From DATKJY01 sp964540105 (GTDB lineage Bacteria > Zixibacteria > MSB-5A5 > GN15 > FEB-12): DNA of 64,000 nucleotides. Under the pieces are notes generated by a model. It made no database searches. It saw only the letters and a list, made by a program, of their open reading frames with translations, and had not been told where the DNA came from. The translations under genes were made by a program, and so were the position numbers. This document shows, piece by piece, positions 48,821-58,355 of this stretch (positions within the stretch are counted from its first letter, which is position 1; every line of letters begins with the position of its first letter). The stretch is taken from NCBI GenBank assembly GCA_964540105.1, contig CAZILL010000002.1:1116001-1180000 (forward strand), read 5' to 3'.

Positions 48821-49097
48821 CGTGAAGAACTCAGAGGAGCGCTAGCGTCCATCGGCGAGGTGAACGCTCCAACGCTTGTTAGCAACACAGCTTTCACGAC
48901 AGAGATTGGCAATTCCCTGATACAGGGATAGGGAGCCCTGAGCAATTAGGAGGCATAACCGAATTGAAGGATGCATACGGACAGAAGTACTCTCGCTTTG
49001 ACTTGAATCGTGAACTTCAAGCTGCTAACGCTCCGGTAATCGACTTGATTAGCCGAGTCCCTTGCGGTATGTTTGAGTAACAGTACCGAAAGGGATG
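48821..49097 (+). other. Intergenic region after AHSA1 gene
   Basis: 277 bp without a recognised gene. A 38-codon frame at 48964-49080 (TTG start, reads LKDAYGQKYSRFDL...) is preceded by a good AGGAGG at 48948-48953, but I cannot match it to a family; it may be a small gene or debris from the same rearrangement that truncated the ArsR gene. Confidence 0.4.
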
Positions 49098-49409
49098 ACG
49101 ATGGTGTTCCAACTGACTATGTTCCCAACGGACAAGAGGGACGATTCGGTCTCGGCGGAGGTCGCCAAAGTGATCGACGTTATCGATCGTTCAGGGTTGA
49201 CGTACCGCTTGACGGCGATGTCTACTCTCATTGAGGGGGAATGGACTCCGGTGATGCGAACGATCAATGAATGCCGCACGATGCTGCGACGGACACACAG
49301 CCGGGTTTATATTACGATTACGATTGATGACCGCGAAGGAGCGCGTCGGAGACTGACGGGTAAGGTGCAATCGATAGAACGACGTTTGGGTCGAAAGGTG
49401 AGGAAGTGA
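49098..49409 (+). CDS. MTH1187-family (thiamine-binding-like) protein
   Basis: 103 residues. VFQLTMFPTDKRDDSVSAEVAKVIDVIDRSGLTYRLTAMSTLIEGEWTPVM is the DUF77/MTH1187 ferredoxin-like fold seen in YkoF-type thiamine-binding proteins. The stop overlaps the cutA start (ATGA). Exact role unknown; ligand binding is inferred from family. Confidence 0.88.
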   Translation, partial: TMVFQLTMFPTDKRDDSVSAEVAKVIDVIDRSGLTYRLTAMSTLIEGEWTPVMRTINECRTMLRRTHSRVYITITIDDREGARRRLTGKVQSIERRLGRKVRK

Positions 49410-49729
49410 TGGAGAGCGTACGAATTGTTTACATTAGCATTCCCCGTGACGAGGCGGAGAAGATGGCGCTGGCGCTCGTGGAGCAAAGGCTGGCGGCCTG
49501 CGTGAATGTAGTGCCCAGGATTGAGTCCTATTTTTGGTGGGATGATGCTGTGCAAACGGATCAGGAGTCGCTGTTGATTGTCAAGACCACGAAAGCAAAG
49601 TTCGAGCGTTTGACTGAGTACGTGATCGAAAATCACCCATATGAACTTCCCGAGATCATCGCCCTACCCTTGATAGCGGCCCTGCCTGAATATGTTGCCT
49701 GGGTGAAACGCGAGGCTGGTAAAGAGTGA
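49406..49729 (+). CDS. cutA: Divalent-cation tolerance protein CutA
   Basis: 107 residues, complete. ISIPRDEAEKMALALVEQRLAACVNVVPRIESYFWWDD, ESLLIVKTTKAKFERL and NHPYELPEIIALPL are CutA1 signatures. A very stable trimer linked to copper tolerance. Overlaps the preceding gene by 4 bp; nrdR follows 3 bp later. Confidence 0.95.
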   Translation: MMESVRIVYISIPRDEAEKMALALVEQRLAACVNVVPRIESYFWWDDAVQTDQESLLIVKTTKAKFERLTEYVIENHPYELPEIIALPLIAALPEYVAWVKREAGKE

Positions 49730-49732
49730 GCG

Positions 49733-50239
49733 ATGCGTTGTCCGCACTGTGGTCATGAAGAAGACAAGGTTGTCGACAGCCGTCCATCGCAGGACGGTCG
49801 CGCGATACGACGTCGACGCGAATGTCTGGACTGCAACGGTCGTTTTACGACGTACGAATACGTTGAACAGGGGAGCTTGACGGTCATCAAGTCCGACGAT
49901 CGGCGCGAACCATTCGATCGATCAAAAGTCCTTCATGGCATCAAGCTGGCCTGCAACAAGCGGCCGGTTTCGGCCAAGCAGATTGACACGATAGTTGACG
50001 AGATTGAGGCGTTCATCCACGCTCAGGGGAAGGGGGAAGTGGTCAGTAAGGATATCGGAGAGCTGGTCATTGCCAAGTTACGAGAGGTGGATGAGGTTGC
50101 GTACATCAGGTTCGCCTCGGTCTATCGTGATTTTCAGGATATTAATGAGTTTCTTGCCGAGATGAACAAGCTCCGCAAGCGGAAGCCGCGTGGCGCCGCC
50201 AAGGATTCGCCCGAGACTCAAGGTCCACCGATCAGCTAA
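49733..50239 (+). CDS. nrdR: Transcriptional repressor NrdR
   Basis: 168 residues. N-terminal zinc ribbon CPHCGHEEDKVVDSR...RRECLDC, then an ATP-cone (VIKSDDRREPFDRSKVLHGIKLACNKRPVS) to residue ~140. Represses ribonucleotide reductase genes in response to ATP/dATP. No NrdR boxes searched for here; nrd genes are not in the window. Confidence 0.96.
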   Translation: MRCPHCGHEEDKVVDSRPSQDGRAIRRRRECLDCNGRFTTYEYVEQGSLTVIKSDDRREPFDRSKVLHGIKLACNKRPVSAKQIDTIVDEIEAFIHAQGKGEVVSKDIGELVIAKLREVDEVAYIRFASVYRDFQDINEFLAEMNKLRKRKPRGAAKDSPETQGPPIS

Positions 50240-50317
50240 GTGAGCTGCTCGCAGGTCAGAACGCCCAACGGCATTCCAATTGACTTGTCGTTTTCTTTCA
50301 GCGAAATTCCAAAGCGA

Positions 50318-51055
50318 ATGAATACTCCCGTAAGAGCGCCCGAGCAGTATGGCCGAAGTTCTATGCCGTTTCTGGAACACCTTGAGGAGCTACGCCGTCG
50401 ACTGCTCAAAGCGGTTAGCGCCGTTCTCGTTTGTTCGCTCGCAGCGCTTTACTTCGCGAACCCCATCATGCGGTGGCTTATCGCGCCGTTGGGCAAGGTG
50501 AAGCTTCATGTCACGGAAGTTACCGGGTCGTTCTCGGCCTACTTCAAGGTAGCGCTTATAACAGGGATCATCTGTTCTCTGCCGATTATCTTCTATCAGG
50601 TGTGGTCGTTCGTTTCGCCGGGGCTGTATGCGAAGGAGAAGCGGATGATCCTGCCGTTCATCACAATCGCGACGGCGCTTTTTCTTGCGGGAGCGTCGTT
50701 TTGTTACTATCTGGTGCTTCCCTGGTCGCTTGAGTTTCTGATCGGATTCTCCGGGGATCTCCTGAGCCCAATCATCACCGTGGGGAGCTACATTTCGTTT
50801 ACAGGAATGCTGATTCTCGCCTTCGGAATTTCCTTTGAACTGCCGGTTATCGCCTATCTCCTGGGAAAGATCGGGCTGATCAGCTCGTCGTTCTTATCGG
50901 GAGGACGTCGCTACGCGGTTGTCATCATTCTGATCATTGCCGCGGTATTGACTCCGACTCCGGACGTGTTCACCCAACTGCTGCTGGCGGTACCGATGTA
51001 TGCCTTGTACGAAGTCTCGATCATTGTCGTTCGGCTAACAGGCAGACGGCAGTAA
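50318..51055 (+). CDS. tatC: Sec-independent translocase TatC
   Basis: 245 residues from ATG 50318; an upstream in-frame start right after nrdR would add 26 unlikely residues. SMPFLEHLEELRRRLLK is the N-terminal TatC signature, followed by six TM segments with FYQVWSFVSPGLYAKEKR, and FGISFELPVIAYLLGKIGL near TM5. Core of the twin-arginine export system; tatA is not seen nearby. Confidence 0.94.
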   Translation: MNTPVRAPEQYGRSSMPFLEHLEELRRRLLKAVSAVLVCSLAALYFANPIMRWLIAPLGKVKLHVTEVTGSFSAYFKVALITGIICSLPIIFYQVWSFVSPGLYAKEKRMILPFITIATALFLAGASFCYYLVLPWSLEFLIGFSGDLLSPIITVGSYISFTGMLILAFGISFELPVIAYLLGKIGLISSSFLSGGRRYAVVIILIIAAVLTPTPDVFTQLLLAVPMYALYEVSIIVVRLTGRRQ

Positions 51056-51093
51056 GGAAGGCTCGAGAGACAAACGGAGACCATTCTTGTCCG

Positions 51094-51123
51094 TTGACAG
51101 TGAGTCGGCTATTAGTGTATATT
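51094..51123 (+). promoter_or_regulatory. Promoter of tRNA-Gly
   Basis: TTGACA, 18-bp spacer, TATATT, ending 17 bp before the tRNA 5' end. Confidence 0.75.
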
Positions 51124-51140
51124 GACTTCTTAGTTAGTTA

Positions 51141-51212
51141 GCGGGCGTAATTCAGTGGTAGAATGCAAGCTTCCCAAGCTTGACGTCGTGGGTTCGAACC
51201 CCATCGCCCGCT
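51141..51212 (+). tRNA. tRNA-Gly (CCC)
   Basis: Acceptor GCGGGCG/CGCCCGC, anticodon stem CAAGC/GCTTG around TTCCCAA (anticodon CCC), T arm GTGGG-TTCGAAC-CCCAT with discriminator T. CCA is not encoded. Confidence 0.94.
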
Positions 51213-51240
51213 CTTTTCATTTTGGTCTGTACGAGGTACT

Positions 51241-52524
51241 GTGAAGATCGCTGAAGTTTCTCCCGGATCGCCGCTCTTTGGGTATGTGCGCCCCGGATAT
51301 TCCGTTCTGTCTGTGAACGGTCACAGGGTTTTGGACTCTATCGACTGGCGGTTTCGCATCGCCGACGAACGAGTGAACATTCTGTTTGCCGATCCGAACG
51401 GGGAGACGATTTCATTTCAGTTTGACGACCTGGGTGGTGACGGCCTGGGTATCGTTCTTGACGATCACAAGGTCAAGACCTGCAAGAATGATTGTATCTT
51501 CTGCTTCATTCGCCAGCAGCCGCAGGGGATGCGACGGGCGCTATACGTGAAGGATGAGGACTATCGACTATCGTTTACGCATGGCAACTTCATCACCCTT
51601 TCCAACATTACCGAAGAAGATCTGACTCGGATTGTCGAACAGCGGTTGTCGCCCATGTATGTGTCGGTACATGCGACGGATGACACGCTTCGCCGGTGTA
51701 TGCTTAAGAATGAGCGATTGGCGCCGATCGTTCCGAGATTGAAGTATCTTGCTGAAAACGGCATTTCCATTCATACCCAGGTTGTATTGTGTCCGGGCGT
51801 CAATGACGGCCCTCACTTGGAGAGAACGATTGATGACCTGGTCGATTTGTTTCCGGCTGTGGAGACCCTCGCGGTGGTGCCAGTGGGTTTGACTAAATAC
51901 CGCCAGCATCTTCCGAACCTTCGCAACTACACTTCTGATGAAGCAGCAGCGCTCATCGACTATGTAGAAGAGCGGCAGAGAAAAATCCTCAGGCAGCATT
52001 CCAGCCGATTTGTGTGGTGCGCCGATGAATTCTATGTTATCGCGGGACGCCCGTTCCCCACACGAGCGAGCTATGAGGAGATGAACCAGTTTGAAAACGG
52101 CATTGGGATGGCGCGCGAGTTCATTGCGATGTTCAACAGGCGTCGCGCGAAGCTCAAGGGCGTTGCCTCCGGCAAGCGGATTCTCCTCTTGACCGGATAT
52201 TCTGCGCTCGGGTTCTTGGAAAGCGAGATCGTTCCGTACCTGCGGGGCACGCTGGGTCTGAATGTTGATCTTCAGCCAGTTGCGAATCGGTTCTGGGGAG
52301 AGTCGGTTACGGTCTCCGGTCTTCTGACCGGTCAGGATCTGTTGCGGCACGCACGCTCGCAGTCTGACTCGTTCGATGTGGTTGTCCTGCCGCCGAACTG
52401 CCTCAATTCCGATGATCTGTTTCTCGACAACCTATCATTGCCGCACTTTCAGAGGGCACTGCAGAAGCCGGTGCTTGTCGGGCAGTACAATCTTGCTGCG
52501 ACAATCAGAGAAGCTTGCGTATGA
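51241..52524 (+). CDS. DUF512 radical SAM protein with N-terminal PDZ
   Basis: 427 residues from GTG 51241. N-terminal PDZ-like domain (VSPGSPLFGYVRPGYSVLSVNGHRV, residues ~5-70), a radical SAM centre with CKNDCIFCFI (C-x3-C-x2-C), then the DUF512 C-terminal domain (GYSALGFLESEIVPYL, VVLPPNCLNSDDLFLDNLS). The family is widespread but its reaction is not established. Overlaps the der start (ATGA); this pairing of DUF512 and der is common. Confidence 0.92.
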   Translation: MKIAEVSPGSPLFGYVRPGYSVLSVNGHRVLDSIDWRFRIADERVNILFADPNGETISFQFDDLGGDGLGIVLDDHKVKTCKNDCIFCFIRQQPQGMRRALYVKDEDYRLSFTHGNFITLSNITEEDLTRIVEQRLSPMYVSVHATDDTLRRCMLKNERLAPIVPRLKYLAENGISIHTQVVLCPGVNDGPHLERTIDDLVDLFPAVETLAVVPVGLTKYRQHLPNLRNYTSDEAAALIDYVEERQRKILRQHSSRFVWCADEFYVIAGRPFPTRASYEEMNQFENGIGMAREFIAMFNRRRAKLKGVASGKRILLLTGYSALGFLESEIVPYLRGTLGLNVDLQPVANRFWGESVTVSGLLTGQDLLRHARSQSDSFDVVVLPPNCLNSDDLFLDNLSLPHFQRALQKPVLVGQYNLAATIREACV

Positions 52525-53834
52525 GTTTGCCGATTGTCGCCGTTGTGGGGCGACCGAATGTTGGGAAATCGTCGCTTTTCAATCGTTTCCTGCGAAAGAA
52601 GCTAGCCGTTGTTGACAGCGCTCCCGGGATCACGCGAGATCGAAATTATGCGCTTTGCGATTGGAATGGTCGGTCGTTTCGATTGGTCGATACGGGGGGG
52701 ATGATCCCTGACAGCCGCGACCAGATGGAGCGGCTCATTTTTGACCAATCTGAGTTTGCCATAAATGAAGCCGATTTGGTGTTGTTGGTGGTCGACACGC
52801 ACACGGGCATGGATCATAGTGACGCTCAGTTGGCGCGGAAGCTGGTGCGTTCGAAGAAGGCGAGTCTCCTGGTCGCCAACAAGGCTGACAACGATCTGTT
52901 GAACAACGACATCTATGATTTCATGAAACTCGGATTGGGGGAACCGTATCCTGTCTCGGCCACAGTGGGTTTGGGAATCGGCGAACTTCTTGATGAATTG
53001 GTGAGGCGACTCCCTGCTGAAGAGGCGGAAAGTGATGGCACGGATGAGGTCATCAGGGTCGCCGTCGTTGGACGCCCGAATGTCGGGAAGTCTTCATTCA
53101 TTAACAAACTCCTCGGCCAGGATCGTCTGATAGTCTCGCCTGTTGCCGGGACGACTCGCGATTCTGTGAATACGCCAGTCGAGGTGGACGGTCAGCAGTA
53201 CATGCTGGTGGACACCGCGGGTTTACGGAGAAAATACAAGGTTCAGGAGAACGTCGAGTTCTACACAACACTGCGAACGGTCAGGGCGATCGAGGAGTGC
53301 GATGTTGCTGTCATTCTGATTGACGCCGTCGATGGACTTACTTCCCAGGATCAGCGTGTGATCTCAGAAGTAATCGAGAATCGCCGAGCGGCGGTCATTG
53401 CGGTCAACAAGTGGGATCTGGTCGAGAAGGACAGCAAGACCGCTGATGCTTTCACGGTGACGCTGAAAGAAACTCTCGCCCAGCACGCGTATGTCCCGGT
53501 CATGTATATTTCGGCCCTGTCGGGTCAGCGGGTGACCAAAGTTCTGGCGCTGGTCAAGCAGGTGTTCGCGGAGTACAATCGAAAGATCCAGACCCCGGAG
53601 CTCAATGATTTCCTTCAAACCGTAATCGGGCGGAGGAAACCTCCGGCGAAACAGGGGAAGTACATTCAGATAAAATATTTGACGCAGACAGAAACCAAGC
53701 CCCCGACGTTCGTATTCTTCTCGAATCAGCCCAAACTCGTGGACAAGAGCTATATCAGCTACCTGTCCAACCAGCTGCGCGCCGAGTTCGGTTTCGACGG
53801 CGTGCCCCTGCGCCTCAAGTTTCGACGAAAGTAG
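52521..53834 (+). CDS. der: Ribosome-biogenesis GTPase Der (EngA)
   Basis: 437 residues from ATG 52521. Two tandem GTPase domains, each with GRPNVGKSS, DTGG/DTAG, NKAD/NKWD, and a C-terminal KH-like domain (LNDFLQTVIGRRKPPAKQGKYIQIKYLTQ). Acts in 50S assembly. The start overlaps the DUF512 stop by 4 bp. Confidence 0.97.
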   Translation: MSLPIVAVVGRPNVGKSSLFNRFLRKKLAVVDSAPGITRDRNYALCDWNGRSFRLVDTGGMIPDSRDQMERLIFDQSEFAINEADLVLLVVDTHTGMDHSDAQLARKLVRSKKASLLVANKADNDLLNNDIYDFMKLGLGEPYPVSATVGLGIGELLDELVRRLPAEEAESDGTDEVIRVAVVGRPNVGKSSFINKLLGQDRLIVSPVAGTTRDSVNTPVEVDGQQYMLVDTAGLRRKYKVQENVEFYTTLRTVRAIEECDVAVILIDAVDGLTSQDQRVISEVIENRRAAVIAVNKWDLVEKDSKTADAFTVTLKETLAQHAYVPVMYISALSGQRVTKVLALVKQVFAEYNRKIQTPELNDFLQTVIGRRKPPAKQGKYIQIKYLTQTETKPPTFVFFSNQPKLVDKSYISYLSNQLRAEFGFDGVPLRLKFRRK

Positions 53835-53916
53835 ACTCGGCCGCGATCCAAACGCGTCATAGTCATCTCCTTACGACATCTTCAGCAATTGTCGCTTTGA
53901 GTCGATACATGTTGAC

Positions 53917-55209
53917 ATGGTACCTACGTGCGAACCGACCGAAGCGGTCGAACAACTCGAGGCGCGATTAGAGGTTCAGAAGGCGCAGCTGCGGGATCTG
54001 GCCACCATGGGCGCGGTCATTACCTCATTTCATGAGATTGACCCCGTGCTTTCTGTTGTCATGGATATGGCCATCCGTCTTGTTGACGGAGAGGTCGGGC
54101 TCATCATGATCGACGAGGGGGGAGCGCTTCGCATCAAGATCTCCTGGGGGGTTAGTGAACAATTCGCCCGATCGTTGATTTATCGCGACGGTCTTGATCT
54201 TCCCAGCTACTGCTTTTCGTCCAGAGAGACGGTCATCCTCTCCGATTTGAATCTGAAGTCGGAGGAAGGGATTCTGCTCAACTCGGTTATCTCTCTCCCG
54301 ATCCGGACTTCCGACACCTGTTTTGGCGTCATGATGATCATCAACAAATGCAACGGCGGGGCCTATACTCCTGAAGACCAGGAAATCCTCGAGATGCTGC
54401 TGAGTTTTGTGGCGGTGGCAGTCGACAACTCGATGCTCATCAAGGAGAAACTCAAACGCCAGAAAGTTGAACAGGAGATGGCTATTGCCAAGCAGGTTCA
54501 AGAGACTATTCTCCCTCAGGATTTGCAGCCGATAGCCGGAGCGGAAGTTGGCGCGGCCTACTTCCCGGCGCGGGATGTCGGAGGGGATTTCTATGATGTC
54601 ATCAAGATTGATGACGGCAAGTTCATGGTGATCATCGGTGATGTGTCGAACAAAGGTGTACCCGCGGCTCTCGTGATGTCGGCTTCGTCGGGGATCATCA
54701 AGTCCATTATAGCCAACAATCCGAGCATCTCGGTCTCCGAACTTGCCGGGTCACTTAATCGTCTCCTGGCGAGTCAGATCATTAAAGACCGCGAGATGTT
54801 CGTCACGTTGTTCTTCTGCCGATTTGACATGCAGGCCCGACTTCTGACGTACTGCAATGCGGGGCATATCCCAGGCCTGTTCTGGGAGGAGGAAGCGCAG
54901 GCAATCCGCGAGCTCGCGGACGGTGGGCCGATTGTCGGTCAGTTCCCGGATGTTACATTCAAGCAGGGTGAACGCTCGCTTGCCTGCGGAGACCGGCTGT
55001 TCTTGTTCACTGACGGATTGACTGAGGCGGCCGACGCACAAGGGGTCCTGTTTGGTCGCGAACGGGTGGAACAGGTGTTTACGTCCGAGATCGATCTCGG
55101 TCCGAAGGAGTTCTGTCTCCGCGTCCGAGAGTGGGTCGACCGCTTCAGCGAAGGGGCGCCGGAAGAATTTCAGGATGACTTCACGATCCTGCAGGTGAAA
55201 GTCGAGTAA
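53917..55209 (+). CDS. GAF-domain PP2C serine phosphatase (RsbU/SpoIIE type)
   Basis: 430 residues. Short N-terminal coiled coil (VEQLEARLEVQKAQLRDL), GAF-like sensor domain (~20-175), linker helix (KRQKVEQEMAIAKQVQETILPQ), then a SpoIIE/PP2C domain (~195-430) with metal residues in VGGDFYDVI, GDVSNKGVPAALVMS, FTDGLTEAADAQG and QDDFTIL. Dephosphorylates an anti-anti-sigma (STAS) protein in response to a signal. Directly followed by a HATPase kinase and a STAS gene, its likely partners. Confidence 0.93.
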   Translation: MVPTCEPTEAVEQLEARLEVQKAQLRDLATMGAVITSFHEIDPVLSVVMDMAIRLVDGEVGLIMIDEGGALRIKISWGVSEQFARSLIYRDGLDLPSYCFSSRETVILSDLNLKSEEGILLNSVISLPIRTSDTCFGVMMIINKCNGGAYTPEDQEILEMLLSFVAVAVDNSMLIKEKLKRQKVEQEMAIAKQVQETILPQDLQPIAGAEVGAAYFPARDVGGDFYDVIKIDDGKFMVIIGDVSNKGVPAALVMSASSGIIKSIIANNPSISVSELAGSLNRLLASQIIKDREMFVTLFFCRFDMQARLLTYCNAGHIPGLFWEEEAQAIRELADGGPIVGQFPDVTFKQGERSLACGDRLFLFTDGLTEAADAQGVLFGRERVEQVFTSEIDLGPKEFCLRVREWVDRFSEGAPEEFQDDFTILQVKVE

Positions 55210-55211
55210 TC

Positions 55212-55637
55212 ATGTCTGAATATCGTTTTGTGTACCATTCGACGCTGGAATCAGAAGAGCGCTTGCTTGATGATTGCACGAGAGCCTTGACTGATCGCGC
55301 CGTTGAGCCCGCGATTGTACATCGGTTTCTACAGGCGATTTCGGAGGCCTTCACCAACGCGCTGGAGCACGGCAATAAAATGGACAGCACTAAACTGATA
55401 ACCGTCATCCTCACGGTGAATGAAACGGAGATTGTTGCCGATATAATCGACGAAGGGAAGGGTGGTCTATCTGCCATCCGGGAAAAGAAGCCGCCTGATC
55501 TTCTGGCAGAGGGAGGCCGGGGAGTGGATTTGATTCGTTTGTACACAGATGAGGCACATTTCTCTGAGAATGAGGCGGGGGGATTGAAAGTTACGATGAG
55601 AGTTGCGCGACAAATCAAACAGTGTATCAAGAAATAG
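55212..55637 (+). CDS. RsbW-like ATP-binding anti-sigma/serine kinase
   Basis: 141 residues, GHKL fold. N box QAISEAFTNALEHGNK, G1 DIIDEGKGG, G2 EGGRGVDLIRLYTDEA. Such proteins phosphorylate STAS partners and sequester a target, classically a sigma factor. 2 bp after the phosphatase gene. No sigma factor gene is seen here, so the target may differ. Confidence 0.9.
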   Translation: MSEYRFVYHSTLESEERLLDDCTRALTDRAVEPAIVHRFLQAISEAFTNALEHGNKMDSTKLITVILTVNETEIVADIIDEGKGGLSAIREKKPPDLLAEGGRGVDLIRLYTDEAHFSENEAGGLKVTMRVARQIKQCIKK

Positions 55638-55659
55638 CAGGAGTATGACGGAGGACACA

Positions 55660-56010
55660 ATGGAAATCACGATTCGTGAAAGCGGCAATGTGACGATCTT
55701 GCAGGTCAGCGGTCGTCTCGACTTAGCCAGTGGATCAAACCTGAAGGACCAGGTGAAGAAGCTGCTGGCCAAGAATGTTACCTCGATTCACTTGAACCTC
55801 GGCAGTGTCGAGTTCATCAATAGCTCCGGGCTCGGGGCGCTGGTGTCGATCATGAAGGAGATCCGGTTGTTCAAGGGGCGATTGACCCTCTCGAATCTGG
55901 CTACGTACGTACAGGAGATCTTCGACATCACCCAGTTATCGCACATTTTCGAGATCTTCGTCACGGAGGAAGAGGCCCTCTCATCTTACCATTCGGTGCC
56001 AACTTTGTAA
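55660..56010 (+). CDS. STAS-domain anti-sigma factor antagonist
   Basis: 116 residues from ATG 55660 (SD GGAGG five bases upstream; an ATG at 55645 is possible). One STAS domain: MEITIRESGNVTILQVSGRLDLASG, then SVEFINSSGLGALVSIMKEI with the phosphorylatable Ser in NSSGLG. Substrate of the kinase and phosphatase just upstream in a partner switch. Confidence 0.93.
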   Translation: MEITIRESGNVTILQVSGRLDLASGSNLKDQVKKLLAKNVTSIHLNLGSVEFINSSGLGALVSIMKEIRLFKGRLTLSNLATYVQEIFDITQLSHIFEIFVTEEEALSSYHSVPTL

Positions 56011-56041
56011 CCTGGCCGCCGTGTCAAGAGGGGTGTGACAA

Positions 56042-57949
56042 ATGAGTGAGATAGTTGAACGAATCGGCGAATTGTTATCGAAGTTACAATCGCCGGACTT
56101 CTTCGAGCGCGAGGAAGCCGTAAAGGAGCTTGGCACTTATTCCCAGGACGAGGCGATTGCGGGGTTGGTCATTGCGATGGAGGACCCCGATCTCGGCATA
56201 CGGGAGTTAGCGGCTGAGTTTCTTAGCAAGTTGAGGGGCCCTACGGTAGCGCAGCTCCTGATCCGGTTTCTCGAACATACGGATATTGGTACGCGCAATC
56301 TGTCTTCAGAAATCCTGGTGCGGATCGGCAAGGATGCTGTTCCCAGCTTGATTGACAATCTGACGAATGAGGATCATGACGTACGCAAGTTCGTCGTCGA
56401 TATTCTCGGTTTGATTCGCGACCAGCAGGCAGTTGAACCGCTATGTGCTAGTCTTTCAGACAAGAATGTCAACGTGTCGTGCTCGGCGGCAGAAGCTTTG
56501 GGCGAGATCGGATCGCGGCAGGCGATCCCCAGCCTGATGAAGGCGTATGCATGTTGCGAGGACATCAGACTTCAGGTGGTTGAAGCTCTGGGAAAGATCG
56601 GTGATCCTTCCACGTTGGAGCACATGTATGGATTCTTGCGCTCCAACGATCCGATGATCCTCTTTGCCACGATCGAGGCGATAGGAAAGATCGGACTGGC
56701 GACGTCGGTGACGCATCTGGCGCCGTTTCTCTCGTACAAGGATAGTTCGATTTCAGAGACAGCTATGTCGGCAATCATCAACATCAGCGCTCGAAACAAT
56801 GGGCGCATCGATTGCGATCTCCCGCTCGACCGCTTCTCGGGATTCCTTTTCGACGGCATGAAGCGGGGTCAGAAGGATATCACGGAGTTTACTTTGTCGC
56901 GCCTATCTCACTGGTACGGATCAGACATAATTAAGGGGTTGCTGGACGTCATTGAAGCGCTCGACGAGAGTCAATTGAAGCGGGTGAGCGAGATGCTCAC
57001 TGATGTCGGCGCACCTGCGGGACGATTGATTGTGGAGAGGATTCCGACGGTCAGCAAAAGCGGCAAGCTGATTCTGCTCGACATACTCAAATGCTTCGTG
57101 GATGATGACCTTGCCCGTCGTCTGACTTGCATTGCCGACGATCCCGAACCGGATGTTCGCCAAAAGATCGCCCATGTTCTGGGAGCTTCGGGGTATAGCG
57201 GTGTCCTTGACACGTTGAAGAGACTTACCCTTGACGAGAACGGCCACGTGCGGGCGGCCGCCTACTCCGCCATCGGCTGGCTCCGCTCTGAAGCTGATGT
57301 GGATGCGGTCTTCGCGGGTCTGAGCGACAAGTACCCTGACGTACGGGAAGCGGCTACCGGAGCGCTGATCGTGATCGGTGGTCCACGGGTCGTGGCGAAG
57401 TTCACAGCGGACCTCTATCACGAGGACCCGGACAGGCAGCGACTGGCTGTGATGGCACTGGGGCTAATCGGTGAGGCGGACGTGGTGGAGCCACTGTCGA
57501 GAGCCACGAATCATCCCGATCCGAGTGTTCGACAATCCGCGATCAGTTCGCTGGCGAAGATCGGGCCAATCAGCGACACCGATCAGATCGTCGTCGCACT
57601 CAATGACGAGAGCAGTTCAGTACGCAAGGCAGCGGTGTCGGCCCTGATCGCGTTACGGGGCGAAAAGGCGGTCAGCGACATACGTTTTCTTCTGAAGGAT
57701 GAAGATGTGTGGGTGCGATACCATACTATCAATGCTATAGCTGACTTAAGGAATCCGTCATTGTCGGAATACATCATCCCGTTTCTTGACGATCAACTCG
57801 ACATTATCAGAATAGCCGCGGCAAAAGCACTGGCTCACATGGGAGCGGTCAACGCCCTGCCGGCGCTTGGGAAGCTGCGGTCGGACAGAAATCGAGATGT
57901 TACGGAAGCAGCCGACATGGCGCTGGCGTCACTCGGAGGAAGACGATGA
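56042..57949 (+). CDS. HEAT-repeat protein
   Basis: 635 residues built almost wholly of ~31-residue HEAT/PBS-lyase-type helical repeats (for example VEPLCASLSDKNVNVSCSAAEALGEIG; AVSDIRFLLKDEDVWVRYHTINAIADL), perhaps fourteen to eighteen, with a less regular stretch at ~250-340. No catalytic motif, signal peptide or TM. Likely a cytosolic binding scaffold. It lies between the partner-switch genes and a receiver gene, whose ATG overlaps its stop, which points to a role in signalling. Confidence 0.9.
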   Translation: MSEIVERIGELLSKLQSPDFFEREEAVKELGTYSQDEAIAGLVIAMEDPDLGIRELAAEFLSKLRGPTVAQLLIRFLEHTDIGTRNLSSEILVRIGKDAVPSLIDNLTNEDHDVRKFVVDILGLIRDQQAVEPLCASLSDKNVNVSCSAAEALGEIGSRQAIPSLMKAYACCEDIRLQVVEALGKIGDPSTLEHMYGFLRSNDPMILFATIEAIGKIGLATSVTHLAPFLSYKDSSISETAMSAIINISARNNGRIDCDLPLDRFSGFLFDGMKRGQKDITEFTLSRLSHWYGSDIIKGLLDVIEALDESQLKRVSEMLTDVGAPAGRLIVERIPTVSKSGKLILLDILKCFVDDDLARRLTCIADDPEPDVRQKIAHVLGASGYSGVLDTLKRLTLDENGHVRAAAYSAIGWLRSEADVDAVFAGLSDKYPDVREAATGALIVIGGPRVVAKFTADLYHEDPDRQRLAVMALGLIGEADVVEPLSRATNHPDPSVRQSAISSLAKIGPISDTDQIVVALNDESSSVRKAAVSALIALRGEKAVSDIRFLLKDEDVWVRYHTINAIADLRNPSLSEYIIPFLDDQLDIIRIAAAKALAHMGAVNALPALGKLRSDRNRDVTEAADMALASLGGRR

Positions 57950-58314
57950 CGTCGCAACCTTCGATATTGATCGTCGATGACGAGCTTCTGATACGAGATC
58001 TCCTGTACGATTTCTTCAGTGGTCAGGGGTGGAGCATATCCGTTGCGGAGAACGGGGAGAAGGCACTGGACATCCTGCGCAGCAAGAAGGTTGATCTGGT
58101 CCTCAGTGACATCAAGATGCCGGAAATGGATGGACTGACTCTGACCGCTGAGGTTCAGCGAGACTATCCTGATCTTCCCGTGATCTTGATGACGGGATAT
58201 CCCTCGGTTGAGACGGCGGTATCGGCGCTTCGCAGTCGTGTGGTCGACTACATTGTCAAGCCGTTCAATATCAATCAACTGTACAAGTTAGTTGATGCCA
58301 CAGTTCACCATTAG
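57946..58314 (+). CDS. Single-domain response regulator
   Basis: 122 residues, receiver domain only. Acidic pair in IVDDELL, phospho-Asp in LVLSDIKMPEMDG, Thr in LMTGYPS, Lys in VKPFNI. Overlaps the HEAT-repeat stop by 4 bp, so the two may act together. No output domain. Confidence 0.94.
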   Translation: MTSQPSILIVDDELLIRDLLYDFFSGQGWSISVAENGEKALDILRSKKVDLVLSDIKMPEMDGLTLTAEVQRDYPDLPVILMTGYPSVETAVSALRSRVVDYIVKPFNINQLYKLVDATVHH

Positions 58315-58355
58315 AAGGGGGCCGTTTCCGAACGGTAGGGTAAAGAGGGCGAGCT

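Noticed and set aside
58322..58335. Small hairpin CCGTT-TCCG-AACGG before cheR as a terminator
   Set aside because: Only 5 bp with no T run; cheR is likely co-transcribed with the receiver gene upstream.
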